Positions 49,670 through 61,581 of a stretch of DNA of 64,000 nt are shown here, one piece after another. This DNA comes from Osmia lignaria lignaria. Lineage: Eukaryota; Arthropoda; Insecta; Hymenoptera; Megachilidae. Below the pieces are notes generated by a model. It worked only from the letters and a program-made list of their open reading frames with translations, was not told the origin of the DNA and did not search any database. Within the stretch, counting starts at the first letter, position 1; every line of letters starts with the position of its first letter. Both the position numbers and the translations under genes were made by a program. The DNA lies in NCBI RefSeq assembly GCF_051020975.1, contig NW_027478165.1:8214001-8278000 (forward strand). Reading direction: 5' to 3'.

Positions 49670-50957
49670 TCAGATCCGTAGTTCTCGAGATATATCAAGA
49701 TATTTAAAAGTTCCGAAGCCGCACCAACATAATAGAGATACAGAAACACCGTGGCCCCTTTCTTTGAGATAACTCTGCAGTATTGCGAGCTGTAAATGCC
49801 ACTTCCAGCTTAGCTGTGCAGGAGAAGAACAACAAGAAGAAGAAATATCTCGAAATATGTCCGTCAGGCCCCTTCCCTTGAGATAAATCTGCAAATATCT
49901 CGGAAACGAAGCGAGCTATGGCAAAATGTTGAGAGACCTTTTTTGTAGAGAATTAAGTTTCCTACTTTTTATGTTCTATGATATTTTTTGATCTGATGCG
50001 TAGTTCTCGAGATATATCAAGATATTTAAAAGTTCCGAAGCCGCACCAACATAATAGAGATACAGAAACACCGTGGCCCCTCTCTTTGAGATAACTCTGC
50101 ACTATTGCGAGCCGCAAATGCCACTTCCAGCTTAGCTGTGCAGAAGAAGAACAACAAGAAGAAGAAATATCTCGAAATATGTCCGTCAGGCCCCTTCCCT
50201 TGAGATAAATCTGCAAATATCTCGGAAACGAAGCGAGCTATGGCAAAATGTTGAGAGACCTTTTTTGTAGAGAATTAAGTTTCCTACGTTTTATGTTCTA
50301 TGATATTTTTTGATCAGATGCGTAGTTCTCGAGATATATCAAGATATTTAAAAGTTCCGAAGCCGCACCAACATAATAGAGATACAGAAACACCGTGGCC
50401 CCTTTCTTTGAGATAACTCTGCACTATTGCGAGCTGCAAATGCCACTTCCAGCTTAGCTGTGCAGAAGAAGAACATCAAGAAGAAGAAATATCTCGAAAT
50501 ATGTCCGTCAGGCCCCTTCCCTTGAGATAAATCTGCAAATATCTCGGAAACGAAGAGAGCTATGGCAAAATGTTAAGAGACCTTTTTTGTAGAGAATTAA
50601 GTTTCCTACTTTTTATGTTCTATGATATTTTTTGATCTGATGCGTAGTTCTCGAGATATATCAAGATATTTAAAAGTTCCGAAGCCGCACCAACATAATA
50701 GAGATACAGAAACACCGTGGCCCCTTTCTTTGAGATAACTCTGCACTATTGCGAGCCGCAAATGCCACTTCCAGCTTAGCTGTGCAGAAGAAGAACAACA
50801 AGAAGAAGAAATATCTCGAAATATGTCCGTCAGGCCCCTTCCCTTGAGATAAATCTGCAAATATCTCGGAAACGAAGCGAGCTATGGCAAAATGTTGAGA
50901 GACCTTTTTTGTAGAGAATTAAGTTTCCTACTTTTTATGTTCTATGATATTTTTTGA
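49670..50957. repeat. Hexamer unit, copy 2, four monomers
   Basis: Starts again with TCTGCAGTATTGC and GCAGGAGAAG, then a GATCTGATGCG monomer in place of 48061, then the CCTACGTTTTATG, GAACATCAAG, GAAGAGAGC monomer (50314) and GATCTGATGCG (50636). The last two monomers of the hexamer are missing, and 50958 resumes with the GATCCGTAG class. Confidence 0.83.
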
Positions 50958-52245
50958 TCAGATCCGTAGTTCTCGAGATATATCAAGATATTTAAAAGTT
51001 CCGAAGCCGCACCAACATAATAGAGATACAGAAACACCGTGGCCCCTTTCTTCGAGATAACTCTGCACTATTGCGAGCTGCAAATGCCACTTCCAGCTTA
51101 GCTGTGCAGAGGAAGAACAACAAGAAGAAGAAATATCTCGAAATATGTCCGTCAGGCCAGTTCCTTTGAGCTGAATCTGCAAATATCTCGGAAACGAAGC
51201 GAGCTATGGCAAAATGTTAAGAGACGTTTTTTGTAGAGAATTATGTTTCCTACAATTTATGTTCTATGATATTTTTTGATCAGAAGCGTAGTTTTCGAGA
51301 TATATCGAGATATTTAAAAGTTCCGAAGCCGCACCAACATAATAGGGATACAGAAACACCGTGGCCCCTTTCTTTGAGATAACTCTGCACTAGTGCGAGC
51401 CGCAAAGGCCACTTCCAGCTTAGCTGTGCAGAAGAAGAACAACAAGAAGAAGAAATATCTCGAAATATGTCCGTCAGGCCCCTTCCCTTGAGATAAATCT
51501 GCAAATATCTCGGACACGAAGCGAGCTATGGCAAAATGTTGAGAGACCTTTTTTGTAGAGAATTAAGTTTCCTACTTTTTATGTTCTATGATATTTTTTG
51601 ATCTGATGCGTAGTTCTCGAGATATATCAAGATATTTAAAAGTTCCGAAGCCGCACCAACATAATAGAGATACAGAAACACCGTGGCCCCTTTCTTTGAG
51701 ATAACTCTGCACTATTGCGAGCCGCAAATGCCACTTCCAGCTTAGCTGTGCAGAAGAAGAACAACAAGAAGAAGAAATATCTCGAAATATGTCCGTCAGG
51801 CCCCTTCCCTTGAGATAAATCTGCAAATATCTCGGAAACGAAGCGAGCTATGGCAAAATGTTGAGAGACCTTTTTTGTAGAGAATTAAGTTTCCTACTTT
51901 TTATGTTCTATGATATTTTTTGATCTGATGCGTAGTTCTCGAGATATATCAAGATATTTAAAAGTTCCGAAGCCGCACCAACATAATAGAGATACAGAAA
52001 CACCGTGGCCCCTTTCTTTGAGATAACTCTGCACTATAGCGAGCTGTAAATGCCACTTCCAGCTTAGCTGTGCAGAAGAAGAACAACAAGAAGAAGACAT
52101 ATCTCGAAATATGTCCGTCAGGCCCCTTCCCTTGAGATATATCTGCAAATATCTCGGAAACGAAGCGAGCTATGGCAAAATGTTAAGAGACCTTTTTTGT
52201 AGAGAATTATGTTTCCTACAATTTATGTTCTATGATATTTTTTGA
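50958..52245. repeat. Satellite monomers linking hexamer and quartet blocks
   Basis: Four 322-bp monomers: 50958 (GATCCGTAG, GGCCAGTTCC), 51280 (CGCAAAGGCC, B haplotype), 51602 and 51924 (both GATCTGATGCG, the second also AAGACATATC). They reuse classes seen at 46773, 47417, 48705 and 46451. Confidence 0.8.
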
Positions 52246-53533
52246 TCAGAAGCGTAGTTTTCGAGATATATCGAGATATTTAAAAGTTCCGAAGCCGCAC
52301 CAACATAATAGGGATACAGAAACACCGTGGCCCCTTTCTCTGAGATAACTCTGCACTAGTGCGAGCCGCAAATGCCACTTCCAGCTTAGCTGTGCAGAAG
52401 AAGAACAACAAGAAGAAGACATATCTCGAAATATGTCCGTCAGGCCCCTTCCCTTGAGATATATCTGCAAATATCTCGGAAACGAAGCGAGCTATGGCAA
52501 AATGTTAAGAGACCTTTTTTGTAGAGAATTATGTTTCCTACAATTTATGTTCTATGATATTTTTTGATCAGAAGCGTAGTTTTCGAGATATATCGAGATA
52601 TTTAAAAGTTCCAAAGCCGCGCCAACATAATAGAGATACAGAAACACCGTGGCCCCTTTCTTTGAGATAACTCTGCACTATTGCGAGCTGCAAATGCCAC
52701 TTCCAGCTTAGCTGTGCAGAGGAAGAACAACAAGAAGAAGAAATATCTCGAAATATGTCCGTCAGGCCAGTTCCTTTGAGCTGAATCTGCAAATATCTCG
52801 GAAACGAAGCGAGCTATGGCAAAATGTTAAGAGACGTTTTTTGTAGAGAATTATGTTTCCGACAATTTATGTTCTATGATATTTTTTGATCAGAAGCGTA
52901 GTTTTCGAGATATATCGAGATATTTAAAAGTTCCGAAGCCGCACCAACATAATAGGGATACAGAAACACCGTGGCCCCTTTCTTTGAGATAACTCTGCAG
53001 TATTGCGAGCTGTAAATGCCACTTCCAGCTTAGCTGTGCAGAAGAAGAACAACAAGAAGAAGAAATATCTCGAAATATGTCCGTCAGGCCCCTTCCCTTG
53101 AGATAAATCTGCAAATATCTCGGAAACGAAGAGAGCTATGGCAAAATGTTAAGAGACCTTTTTTGTAGAGAATTAAGTTTCCTACTTTTTATGTTCTATC
53201 ATATTTTTTGATCTGATGCGTAGTTCTCGAGATATATCAAGATATTTAAAAGTTCCGAAGCCGCACCAACATAATAGAGATACAGAAACACCGTGGCCCC
53301 TTTCTTTGAGATAACTCTGCACTATTGCGAGCTGTAAATGCCACTTCCAGCTTAGCTGTGCAGAAGAAGAACAACAAGAAGAAGAAATATCTCGAAATAT
53401 GTCCGTCAGGCCCCTTCCCTTGAGATATATCTGCAAATATCTCGGAAACGAAGCGAGCTATGGCAAAATGTTAAGAGACCTTTTTTGTAGAGAATTATGT
53501 TTCCTACAATTTATGTTCTATGATATTTTTTGA
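52246..53533. repeat. HOR-6 quartet cassette, copy 1
   Basis: Four monomers: 52246 (CTTTCTCTGAG, AAGACATATC), 52568 (TTCCAAAGCCGCGCC, GGCCAGTTCC), 52890 (TTCCGACAATTT before it, TCTGCAGTATTGC) and 53212 (TTCTATCATATT, GATCTGATGCG). The run of two adjacent changes in CCAAAGCCGCGCC makes this cassette easy to trace. Confidence 0.9.
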
Positions 53534-54499
53534 TCAGAAGCGTAGTTTTCGAGATATATCGAGATATTTAAAAGTTCCGAAGCCGCACCAACATAATAGA
53601 GATACAGAAACACCGTGGCCCCTTTCGTTGAGATAACTCTGCACTAGTGCGAGCCGCAAATGCCACTTCCAGCTTAGCTGTGCAGAAGAAGAACAAGAAG
53701 AAGAAGAAATATCTCGAAATATGTCCGTCAGGCCCCTTCCCTTGAGATATATCTGCAAATATCTCGGAAACGAAGCGAGCTATGGCAAAATGTTAAGAGA
53801 CCTTTTTTGTAGAGAATTAAGTTTCCTACTTTTTATGTTCTATGATATTTTTTGATCAGATGCGTAGTTCTCGAGATATATCAAGATATTTAAAAGTTCC
53901 GAAGCCGCACCAACATAATAGAGATACAGAAACACCGTGGCCCCTTTCTTTGAGATAACTCTGCACTATTGCGAGCTGTAAATGCCACTTCCAGCTTAGC
54001 TGTGCAGAAGAAGAACAACAAGAAGAAGAAATATCTCGAAATATGTCCGTCAGGCCCCTTCCCTTGAGATATATCTGCAAATATCTCGGAAACGAAGCGA
54101 GCTATGGCAAAATGTTAAGAGACCTTTTTTGTAGAGAATTATGTTTCGTACAATTTATGTTCTATGATATTTTTTGGTGAGAAGCGTAGTTTTCGAGATA
54201 TATCGAGATATTTAAAAGTTCCGAAGCCGCACCAACATAATAGAGATACAGAAACACCGTGGCCCCTCTCTTTGAGATAACTCTGCACTATTGCGAGCTG
54301 GAAATGCCACTTCCAGTTTAGCTGTGCAGAAGAAGAACAACAAGAAGAAGGAATATCTCGAAATATGTCCGTCAGGCCCCTTCCCTTGAGATAAATCTGC
54401 AAATATCTCGGAAACGAAGCGAGCTATGGCAAAATGTTAGGAGACCTTTTTTGTAGAGAATTAAGTTTCCTACTTTTTATGTTCTATGATATTTTTTGA

Positions 54500-55787
54500 T
54501 CAGATGCGTAGTTCTCGAGATATATCAAGATATTTAAAAGTTCCGAAGCCGCACCAACATAATAGAGATACAGAAACACCGTGGCCCCTCTCTTTGAGAT
54601 AACTCTGCACTATTGCGAGCTGTAAATGCCACTTCCAGCTTAGCTGTGCAGAAGAAGAACAACAAGAAGAAGACATATCTCGAAATATGTCCGTCAGGCC
54701 CCTTCCCTTGAGATATATCTGCAAATATCTCGGAAACGAAGCGAGCTATGGCAAAATGTTAAGAGACCTTTTTTGTAGAGAATTATGTTTCCTACAATTT
54801 ATGTTCTATGATATTTTTTGATCAGAAGCGTAGTTTTCGAGATATATCGAGATATTTAAAAGTTCCAAAGCCGCGCCAACATAATAGAGATACAGAAACA
54901 CCGTGGCCCCTTTCTTTGAGATAACTCTGCACTATTGCGAGCTGCAAATGCCACTTCCAGCTTAGCTGTGCAGAGGAAGAACAACAAGAAGAAGAAATAT
55001 CTCGAAATATGTCCGTCAGGCCAGTTCCTTTGAGCTGAATCTGCAAATATCTCGGAAACGAAGCGAGCTATGGCAAAATGTTAAGAGACGTTTTTTGTAG
55101 AGAATTATGTTTCCTACAATTTATGTTCTATGATATTTTTTGATCAGAAGCGTAGTTTTCGAGATATATCGAGATATTTAAAAGTTCCGAAGCCGCACCA
55201 ACATAATAGGGATACAGAAACACCGTGGCCCCTTTCTTTGAGATAACTCTGCAGTATTGCGAGCTGTAAATGCCACTTCCAGCTTAGCTGTGCAGAAGAA
55301 GAACAACAAGAAGAAGAAATATCTCGAAATATGTCCGTCAGGCCCCTTCCCTTGAGATAAATCTGCAAATATCTCGGAAACGAAGAGAGCTATGGCAAAA
55401 TGTTAAGAGACCTTTTTTGTAGAGAATTAAGTTTCCTACTTTTTATGTTCTATCATATTTTTTGATCTGATGCGTAGTTCTCGAGATATATCAAGATATT
55501 TAAAAGTTCCGAAGCCGCACCAACATAATAGAGATACAGAAACACCGTGGCCCCTTTCTTTGAGATAACTCTGAACTATTGCGAGCTGTAAATGCCACTT
55601 CCAGCTTAGCTGTGCAGAAGAAGAACAACAAGAAGAAGAAATATCTCGAAATATGTCCGTCAGGCCCCTTCCCTTGAGATATATCTGCAAATATCTCTCA
55701 AACGAAGCGAGCTATGGCAAAATGTTAAGAGACCTTTTTTGTAGAGAATTATGTTTCCTACAATTTATGTTCTATGATATTTTTTGA
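54500..55787. repeat. HOR-6 quartet cassette, copy 2
   Basis: The same four-monomer order. The first monomer is a variant (CCCTCTCTTTGAG with TGTAAATG) and the junction before the third reads TTCCTACAATTT rather than TTCCGACAATTT. It is preceded by the TTTTGGTGAGAAGCG monomer (54178). Confidence 0.87.
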
Positions 55788-57075
55788 CCAGAAGCGTAGT
55801 TTTCGAGATATATCGAGATATTTAAAAGTTCCGAAGCCGCACCAACATAATAGAGATACAGAAACACCGTGGCCCCTTTCTTTGAGATAACTCTGCACTA
55901 TTGCGAGCCGCAAATGCCACTTCCAGCTTAGCTGTGCAGAAGAAGAACAACAAGAAGAAGAAATATCTCGAAATATGTCCGTCAGGCCCCTTCCCTTGAG
56001 ATAAATCTGCAAATATCTCGGAAACGAAGCGAGCTATGGCAAAATGTTAAGAGACCTTTTTTGTAGAGAATTATGTTTCCTACAATTTATGTTCTATGAT
56101 ATTTTTTGATCAGAAGCGTAGTTGTCGAGATATATCGAAATATTTAAAAGTTCCGAAGCCGCACCAACATAATAGAGATACAGAAACACCGTGGCCCCTT
56201 TCGTTGAGATAACTCTGCAGTAGTGCGAGCCGCAAATGCCACTTCCAGCTTAGCTGTGCAGAAGAAGAACAACAAGAAGAAGAAATATCTCGAAATATGT
56301 CCGTCAGGCCCCTTCCCTTGAGATAAATCTGCAAATATCTCGGAACCGAAGCGAGCTATGGCAAAATGTTAAGAGACGTATTTTGTAGAGAATTATGTTT
56401 CCTACAATTTATGTTCTATGACATTTTTTGATCAGAAGCGTAGTTTTCGAGATATATCGAGATATTTAAAAGTTCCGAAGCCGCACCAACATAATAGGGA
56501 TACAGAAACACCGTGGCCCCTTTCTTTGAGATAACTCTGCACTAGTGCGTGCCGCAAATGCCACTTCCAGCTTAGCTGTGCAGAAGAAGAACAACAAGAA
56601 GAAGAAGTATCTCGAAATATGTCCGCCAGGCCCCTTCCCTTGAGATAAATCTGCAAATATCTCGGAAACGAAGCGAGCTATGGCCAATTGTTAAGAGACC
56701 TTTTTTGTAGAGAATTCAGTTTCCTACTTTTTATGTTCTATGATATTTTTTGATCAGATGCGTAGTTCTCGAGATATATCAAGATATTTAAAAGTTCCGA
56801 AGCCGCACCAACATAATAGGGATACAGAAACACCGTGGCCCCTTTCTTTGAGATAACTCTGCACTAGTGCGAGCCGCAAATGCCACTTCCAGCTTAGCTG
56901 TGCAGAAGAAGAACAACAAGAAGAAGAAATATCTCGAAATATGTCCGCCAGGCCCCTTCCCTTGAGATAAATCTGCAAATATCTCGGAAACGAAGCGAGC
57001 TATGGCAAAATGTTAAGAGACCTTTTTTGTAGAGAATTATGTTTCCTACAATTTATGTTCTATGATATTTTTTGA
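55788..57075. repeat. Four monomers between quartet copies 2 and 3
   Basis: 55788 (TTTGACCAGAAGCG), 56110 (TCGAAATATTTAAAAG, TTTCGTTGAG, then ATCTCGGAACCG), 56432 (GCGTGCCGC, GAAGAAGTATC, GTCCGCCAGG, then GGCCAATTGTTAAG and AATTCAGTTTCC) and 56754 (GTCCGCCAGG). The second to fourth are the founders or relatives of the HOR-7 units on the right. Confidence 0.82.
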
Positions 57076-58363
57076 TCAGAAGCGTAGTTTTCGAGATATA
57101 TCGAGATATTTAAAAGTTCCGAAGCCGCACCAACATAATAGGGATACAGAAACACCGTGGCCCCTTTCTCTGAGATAACTCTGCACTAGTGCGAGCCGCA
57201 AATGCCACTTCCAGCTTAGCTGTGCAGAAGAAGAACAACAAGAAGAAGACATATCTCGAAATATGTCCGTCAGGCCCCTTCCCTTGAGATATATCTGCAA
57301 ATATCTCGGAAACGAAGCGAGCTATGGCAAAATGTTAAGAGACCTTTTTTGTAGAGAATTATGTTTCCTACAATTTATGTTCTATGATATTTTTTGATCA
57401 GAAGCGTAGTTTTCGAGATATATCGAGATATTTAAAAGTTCCAAAGCCGCGCCAACATAATAGAGATACAGAAACACCGTGGCCCCTTTCTTTGAGATAA
57501 CTCTGCACTATTGCGAGCTGCAAATGCCACTTCCAGCTTAGCTGTGCAGAGGAAGAACAACAAGAAGAAGAAATATCTCGAAATATGTCCGTCAGGCCAG
57601 TTCCTTTGAGCTGAATCTGCAAATATCTCGGAAACGAAGCGAGCTATGGCAAAATGTTAAGAGACGTTTTTTGTAGAGAATTATGTTTCCGACAATTTAT
57701 GTTCTATGATATTTTTTGATCAGAAGCGTAGTTTTCGAGATATATCGAGATATTTAAAAGTTCCGAAGCCGCACCAACATAATAGGGATACAGAAACACC
57801 GTGGCCCCTTTCTTTGAGATAACTCTGCAGTATTGCGAGCTGTAAATGCCACTTCCAGCTTAGCTGTGCAGAAGAAGAACAACAAGAAGAAGAAATATCT
57901 CGAAATATGTCCGTCAGGCCCCTTCCCTTGAGATAAATCTGCAAATATCTCGGAAACGAAGAGAGCTATGGCAAAATGTTAAGAGACCTTTTTTGTAGAG
58001 AATTAAGTTTCCTACTTTTTATGTTCTATCATATTTTTTGATCTGATGCGTAGTTCTCGAGATATATCAAGATATTTAAAAGTTCCGAAGCCGCACCAAC
58101 ATAATAGAGATACAGAAACACCGTGGCCCCTTTCTTTGAGATAACTCTGCACTATTGCGAGCTGTAAATGCCACTTCCAGCTTAGCTGTGCAGAAGAAGA
58201 ACAACAAGAAGAAGAAATATCTCGAAATATGTCCGTCAGGCCCCTTCCCTTGAGATATATCTGCAAATATCTCGGAAACGAAGCGAGCTATGGCAAAATG
58301 TTAAGAGACCTTTTTTGTAGAGAATTATGTTTCGTACAATTTATGTTCTATGATATTTTTTGG
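57076..58363. repeat. HOR-6 quartet cassette, copy 3
   Basis: Essentially identical to copy 1 at an offset of 15 monomers (4,830 bp), including CTTTCTCTGAG, CCAAAGCCGCGCC and TTCCGACAATTT. It is followed by the TTTTGGTGAGAAGCG monomer (58364), as is found before copy 2. Confidence 0.9.
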
Positions 58364-59651
58364 TGAGAAGCGTAGTTTTCGAGATATATCGAGATATTTA
58401 AAAGTTCCGAAGCCGCACCAACATAATAAAGATACAGAAACACCGTGGCCCCTCTCTTTGAGATAACTCTGCACTATTGCGAGCTGGAAATGCCACTTCC
58501 AGTTTAGCTGTGCAGAAGAAGAACAACAAGAAGAAGGAATATCTCGAAATATGTCCGTCAGGCCCCTTCCCTTGAGATAAATCTGCAAATATCTCGGAAA
58601 CGAAGCGAGCTATGGCAAAATGTTAGGAGACCTTTTTTGTAGAGAATTAAGTTTCCTACTTTTTATGTTCTATGATATTTTTTGATCAGATGCGTAGTTC
58701 TCGAGATATATCAAGATATTTAAAAGTTCCGAAGCCGCACCAACATAATAGAGATACAGAAACACCGTGGCCCCTCTCTTTGAGATAACTCTGCACTATT
58801 GCGAGCTGTAAATGCCACTTCCAGCTTAGCTGTGCAGAGGAAGAACAACAAGAAGAAGAAATATCTCGAAATATGTCCGTCAGGCCAGTTCCTTTGAGCT
58901 GAATCTGCAAATATCTCGGAAACGAAGCGAGCTATGGCAAAATGTTAAGAGACGTTTTTTGTAGAGAATTATGTTTCCTACAATTTATGTTCTATGATAT
59001 TTTTTGATCAGAAGCGTAGTTTTCGAGATATATCGAGATATTTAAAAGTTCCGAAGCCGCACCAACATAATAGGGATACAGAAACACCGTGGCCCCTTTC
59101 TTTGAGATAACTCTGCAGTATTGCGAGCTGTAAATGCCACTTCCAGCTTAGCTGTGCAGAAGAAGAACAACAAGAAGAAGAAATATCTCGAAATATGTCC
59201 GTCAGGCCCCTTCCCTTGAGATAAATCTGCAAATATCTCGGAAACGAAGCGAGCTATGGCAAAATGTTAAGAGACCTTTTTTGTAGAGAATTAAGTTTCC
59301 TACTTTTTATGTTCTATCACATTTTTTGATCTGATGCGTAGTTCTCGAGATATATCAAGATATTTAAAAGTTCCGAAGCCGCACCAACATAATAGAGATA
59401 CAGAAACACCGTGGCCCCTTTCTTTGAGATAACTCTGCACTATTGCGAGCCGCAAATGCCACTTCCAGCTTAGCTGTGCAGAAGAAGAACAACAAGAAGA
59501 AGAAATATCTCGAAATATGTCCGTCAGGCCCCTTCCCTTGAGATAAATCTGCAAATATCTCGGAAACGAAGCGAGCTATGGCAAAATGTTAAGAGACCTT
59601 TTTTGTAGAGAATTATGTTTCCTACAATTTATGTTCTATGATATTTTTTGA
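58364..59651. repeat. Four monomers between the quartet block and HOR-7
   Basis: 58364 matches 54178 (TTTTGGTGAGAAGCG, GAAGAAGGAATATC). 58686 is a chimera, left part as 54500 (CCTCTCTTTGAG, GAGCTGTAAATG) and right part as 54822 (GCAGAGGAAG, GGCCAGTTCC). 59008 has TCTGCAGTATTGC and 59330 has TTCTATCACATT and GATCTGATGCG. Confidence 0.82.
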
Positions 59652-61581
59652 TCAGAAGCGTAGTTTTCGAGATATATCGAAATATTTAAAAGTTCCGAAG
59701 CCGCACCAACATAATAGAGATACAGAAACACCGTGGCCCCTTTCGTTGAGATAACTCTGCAGTAGTGCGAGCCGCAAATGCCACTTCCAGCTTAGCTGTG
59801 CAGAAGAAGAACAACAAGAAGAAGAAATATCTCGAAATATGTCCGTCAGGCCCCTTCCCTTGAGATAAATCTGCAAATATCTCGGAACCGAAGCGAGCTA
59901 TGGCAAAATGTTAAGAGACGTATTTTGTAGAGAATTATGTTTCCTACAATTTATGTTCTATGAGATTTTTTGATCAGAAGCGTAGTTTTCGAGATATATC
60001 GAGATATTTAAAAGTTCCGAAGCCGCACCAACATAATAGGGATACAGAAACACCGTGGCCCCTTTCTTTGAGATAACTCTGCACTAGTGCGTGCCGCAAA
60101 TGCCACTTCCAGCTTAGCTGTGCAGAAGAAGAACAACAAGAAGAAGAAGTATCTCGAAATATGTCCGCCAGGCCCCTTCCCTTGAGATAAATCTGCAAAT
60201 ATCTCGGAAACGAAGCGAGCTATGGCCAATTGTTAAGAGACCTTTTTTGTAGAGAATTCAGTTTCCTACTTTTTATGTTCTATGATATTTTTTGATCAGA
60301 TGCGTAGTTCTCGAGATATCAAGATATTTAAAAGTTCCGAAGCCGCACCAACATAATAGGGATACAGAAACACCGTGGCCCCTTTCTTTGAGATAACTCT
60401 GCACTAGTGCGAGCCGCAAATGCCACTTCCAGCTTAGCTGTGCAGAAGAAGAACAACAAGAAGAAGACATATCTCGAAATATGTCCGTCAGGCCCCTTCC
60501 CTTGAGATAAATCTGCAAATATCTCGGAAACGAAGCGAGCTATGGCAAAATGTTAAGAGACCTTTTTTGTAGAGAATTAAGTTTCCTACTTTTTATGTTC
60601 TATGATATTTTTTGATCAGATGCGTAGTTCTCGAGATATATCAAGATATTTAAAAGTTCCGAAGCCGCACCAACATAATAGAGATACAGAAACACCGTGG
60701 CCCCTCTCTTTGAGATAACTCTGCACTATTGCGAGCTGGAAATGCCACTTCCAGTTTAGCTGTGCAGAAGAAGAACAACAAGAAGAAGAAATATCTCGAA
60801 ATATGTCCGTCAGGCCCCTTCCCTTGAGATAAATCTGCAAATATCTCGGAAACGAAGCGAGCTATGGCAAAATGTTAAGAGACCTTTTTTGTAGAGAATT
60901 AAGTTTCCTACTTTTTATGTTCTATGATATTTTGTGATCAGATCCGTAGTTCTCGAGATATATCAAGATATTTAAAAGTTCCGAAGCCGCACCAACATAA
61001 TAGAGATACAGAAACACCGTGACCCCTTTCTTCGAGATAACTCTGCACTATTGCGAGCTGCAAATGCCACTTCCAGCTTAGCTGTGCAGAGGAAGAACAA
61101 CAAGAAGAAGAAATATCTCGAAATATGTCCGTCAGGCCAGTTCCTTTGAGCTGAATCTGCAAATATCTCGGAACCGAAGCGAGCTATGGCAAAATGTTAA
61201 GAGACCTTTTTTGTAGAGAATTATGTTTCCTACAATTTATGTTCTATGATATTTTTTGATCAGAAGCGTAGTTTTCGAGATATATCGAGATATTTAAAAG
61301 TTCCGAAGCCGCACCAACATAATAGAGATACAGAAACACCGTGGCCCCTTTCTTTGAGATAACTCTGCACTATTGCGAGCCGCAAATGCCACTTCCAGCT
61401 TAGCTGTGCAGAAGAAGAACAACAAGAAGAAGAAATATCTCGAAATATGTCCGTCAGGCCCCTTCCCTTGAGATAAATCTGCAAATATCTCGGAAACGAA
61501 TCGAGCTATGGCAAAATGTTAAGAGACCTTTTTTGTAGAGAATTATGTTTCCTACAATTTATGTTCTATGATATTTTTTGA
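59652..61581. repeat. HOR-7 copy 1, six monomers (1,930 bp)
   Basis: Order: 59652 (TCGAAATATTT, TTTCGTTGAG, ATCTCGGAACCG), 59974 (GCGTGCCGC, GGCCAATTGTTAAG), 60296 (AAGACATATC; two bases missing in TCGAGATATCAAG at 60311-60323), 60616 (GAGCTGGAAATG), 60938 (GATCCGTAG, CCGTGACCCC) and 61260. Length is 1,930 bp because of the two-base loss. Confidence 0.9.
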
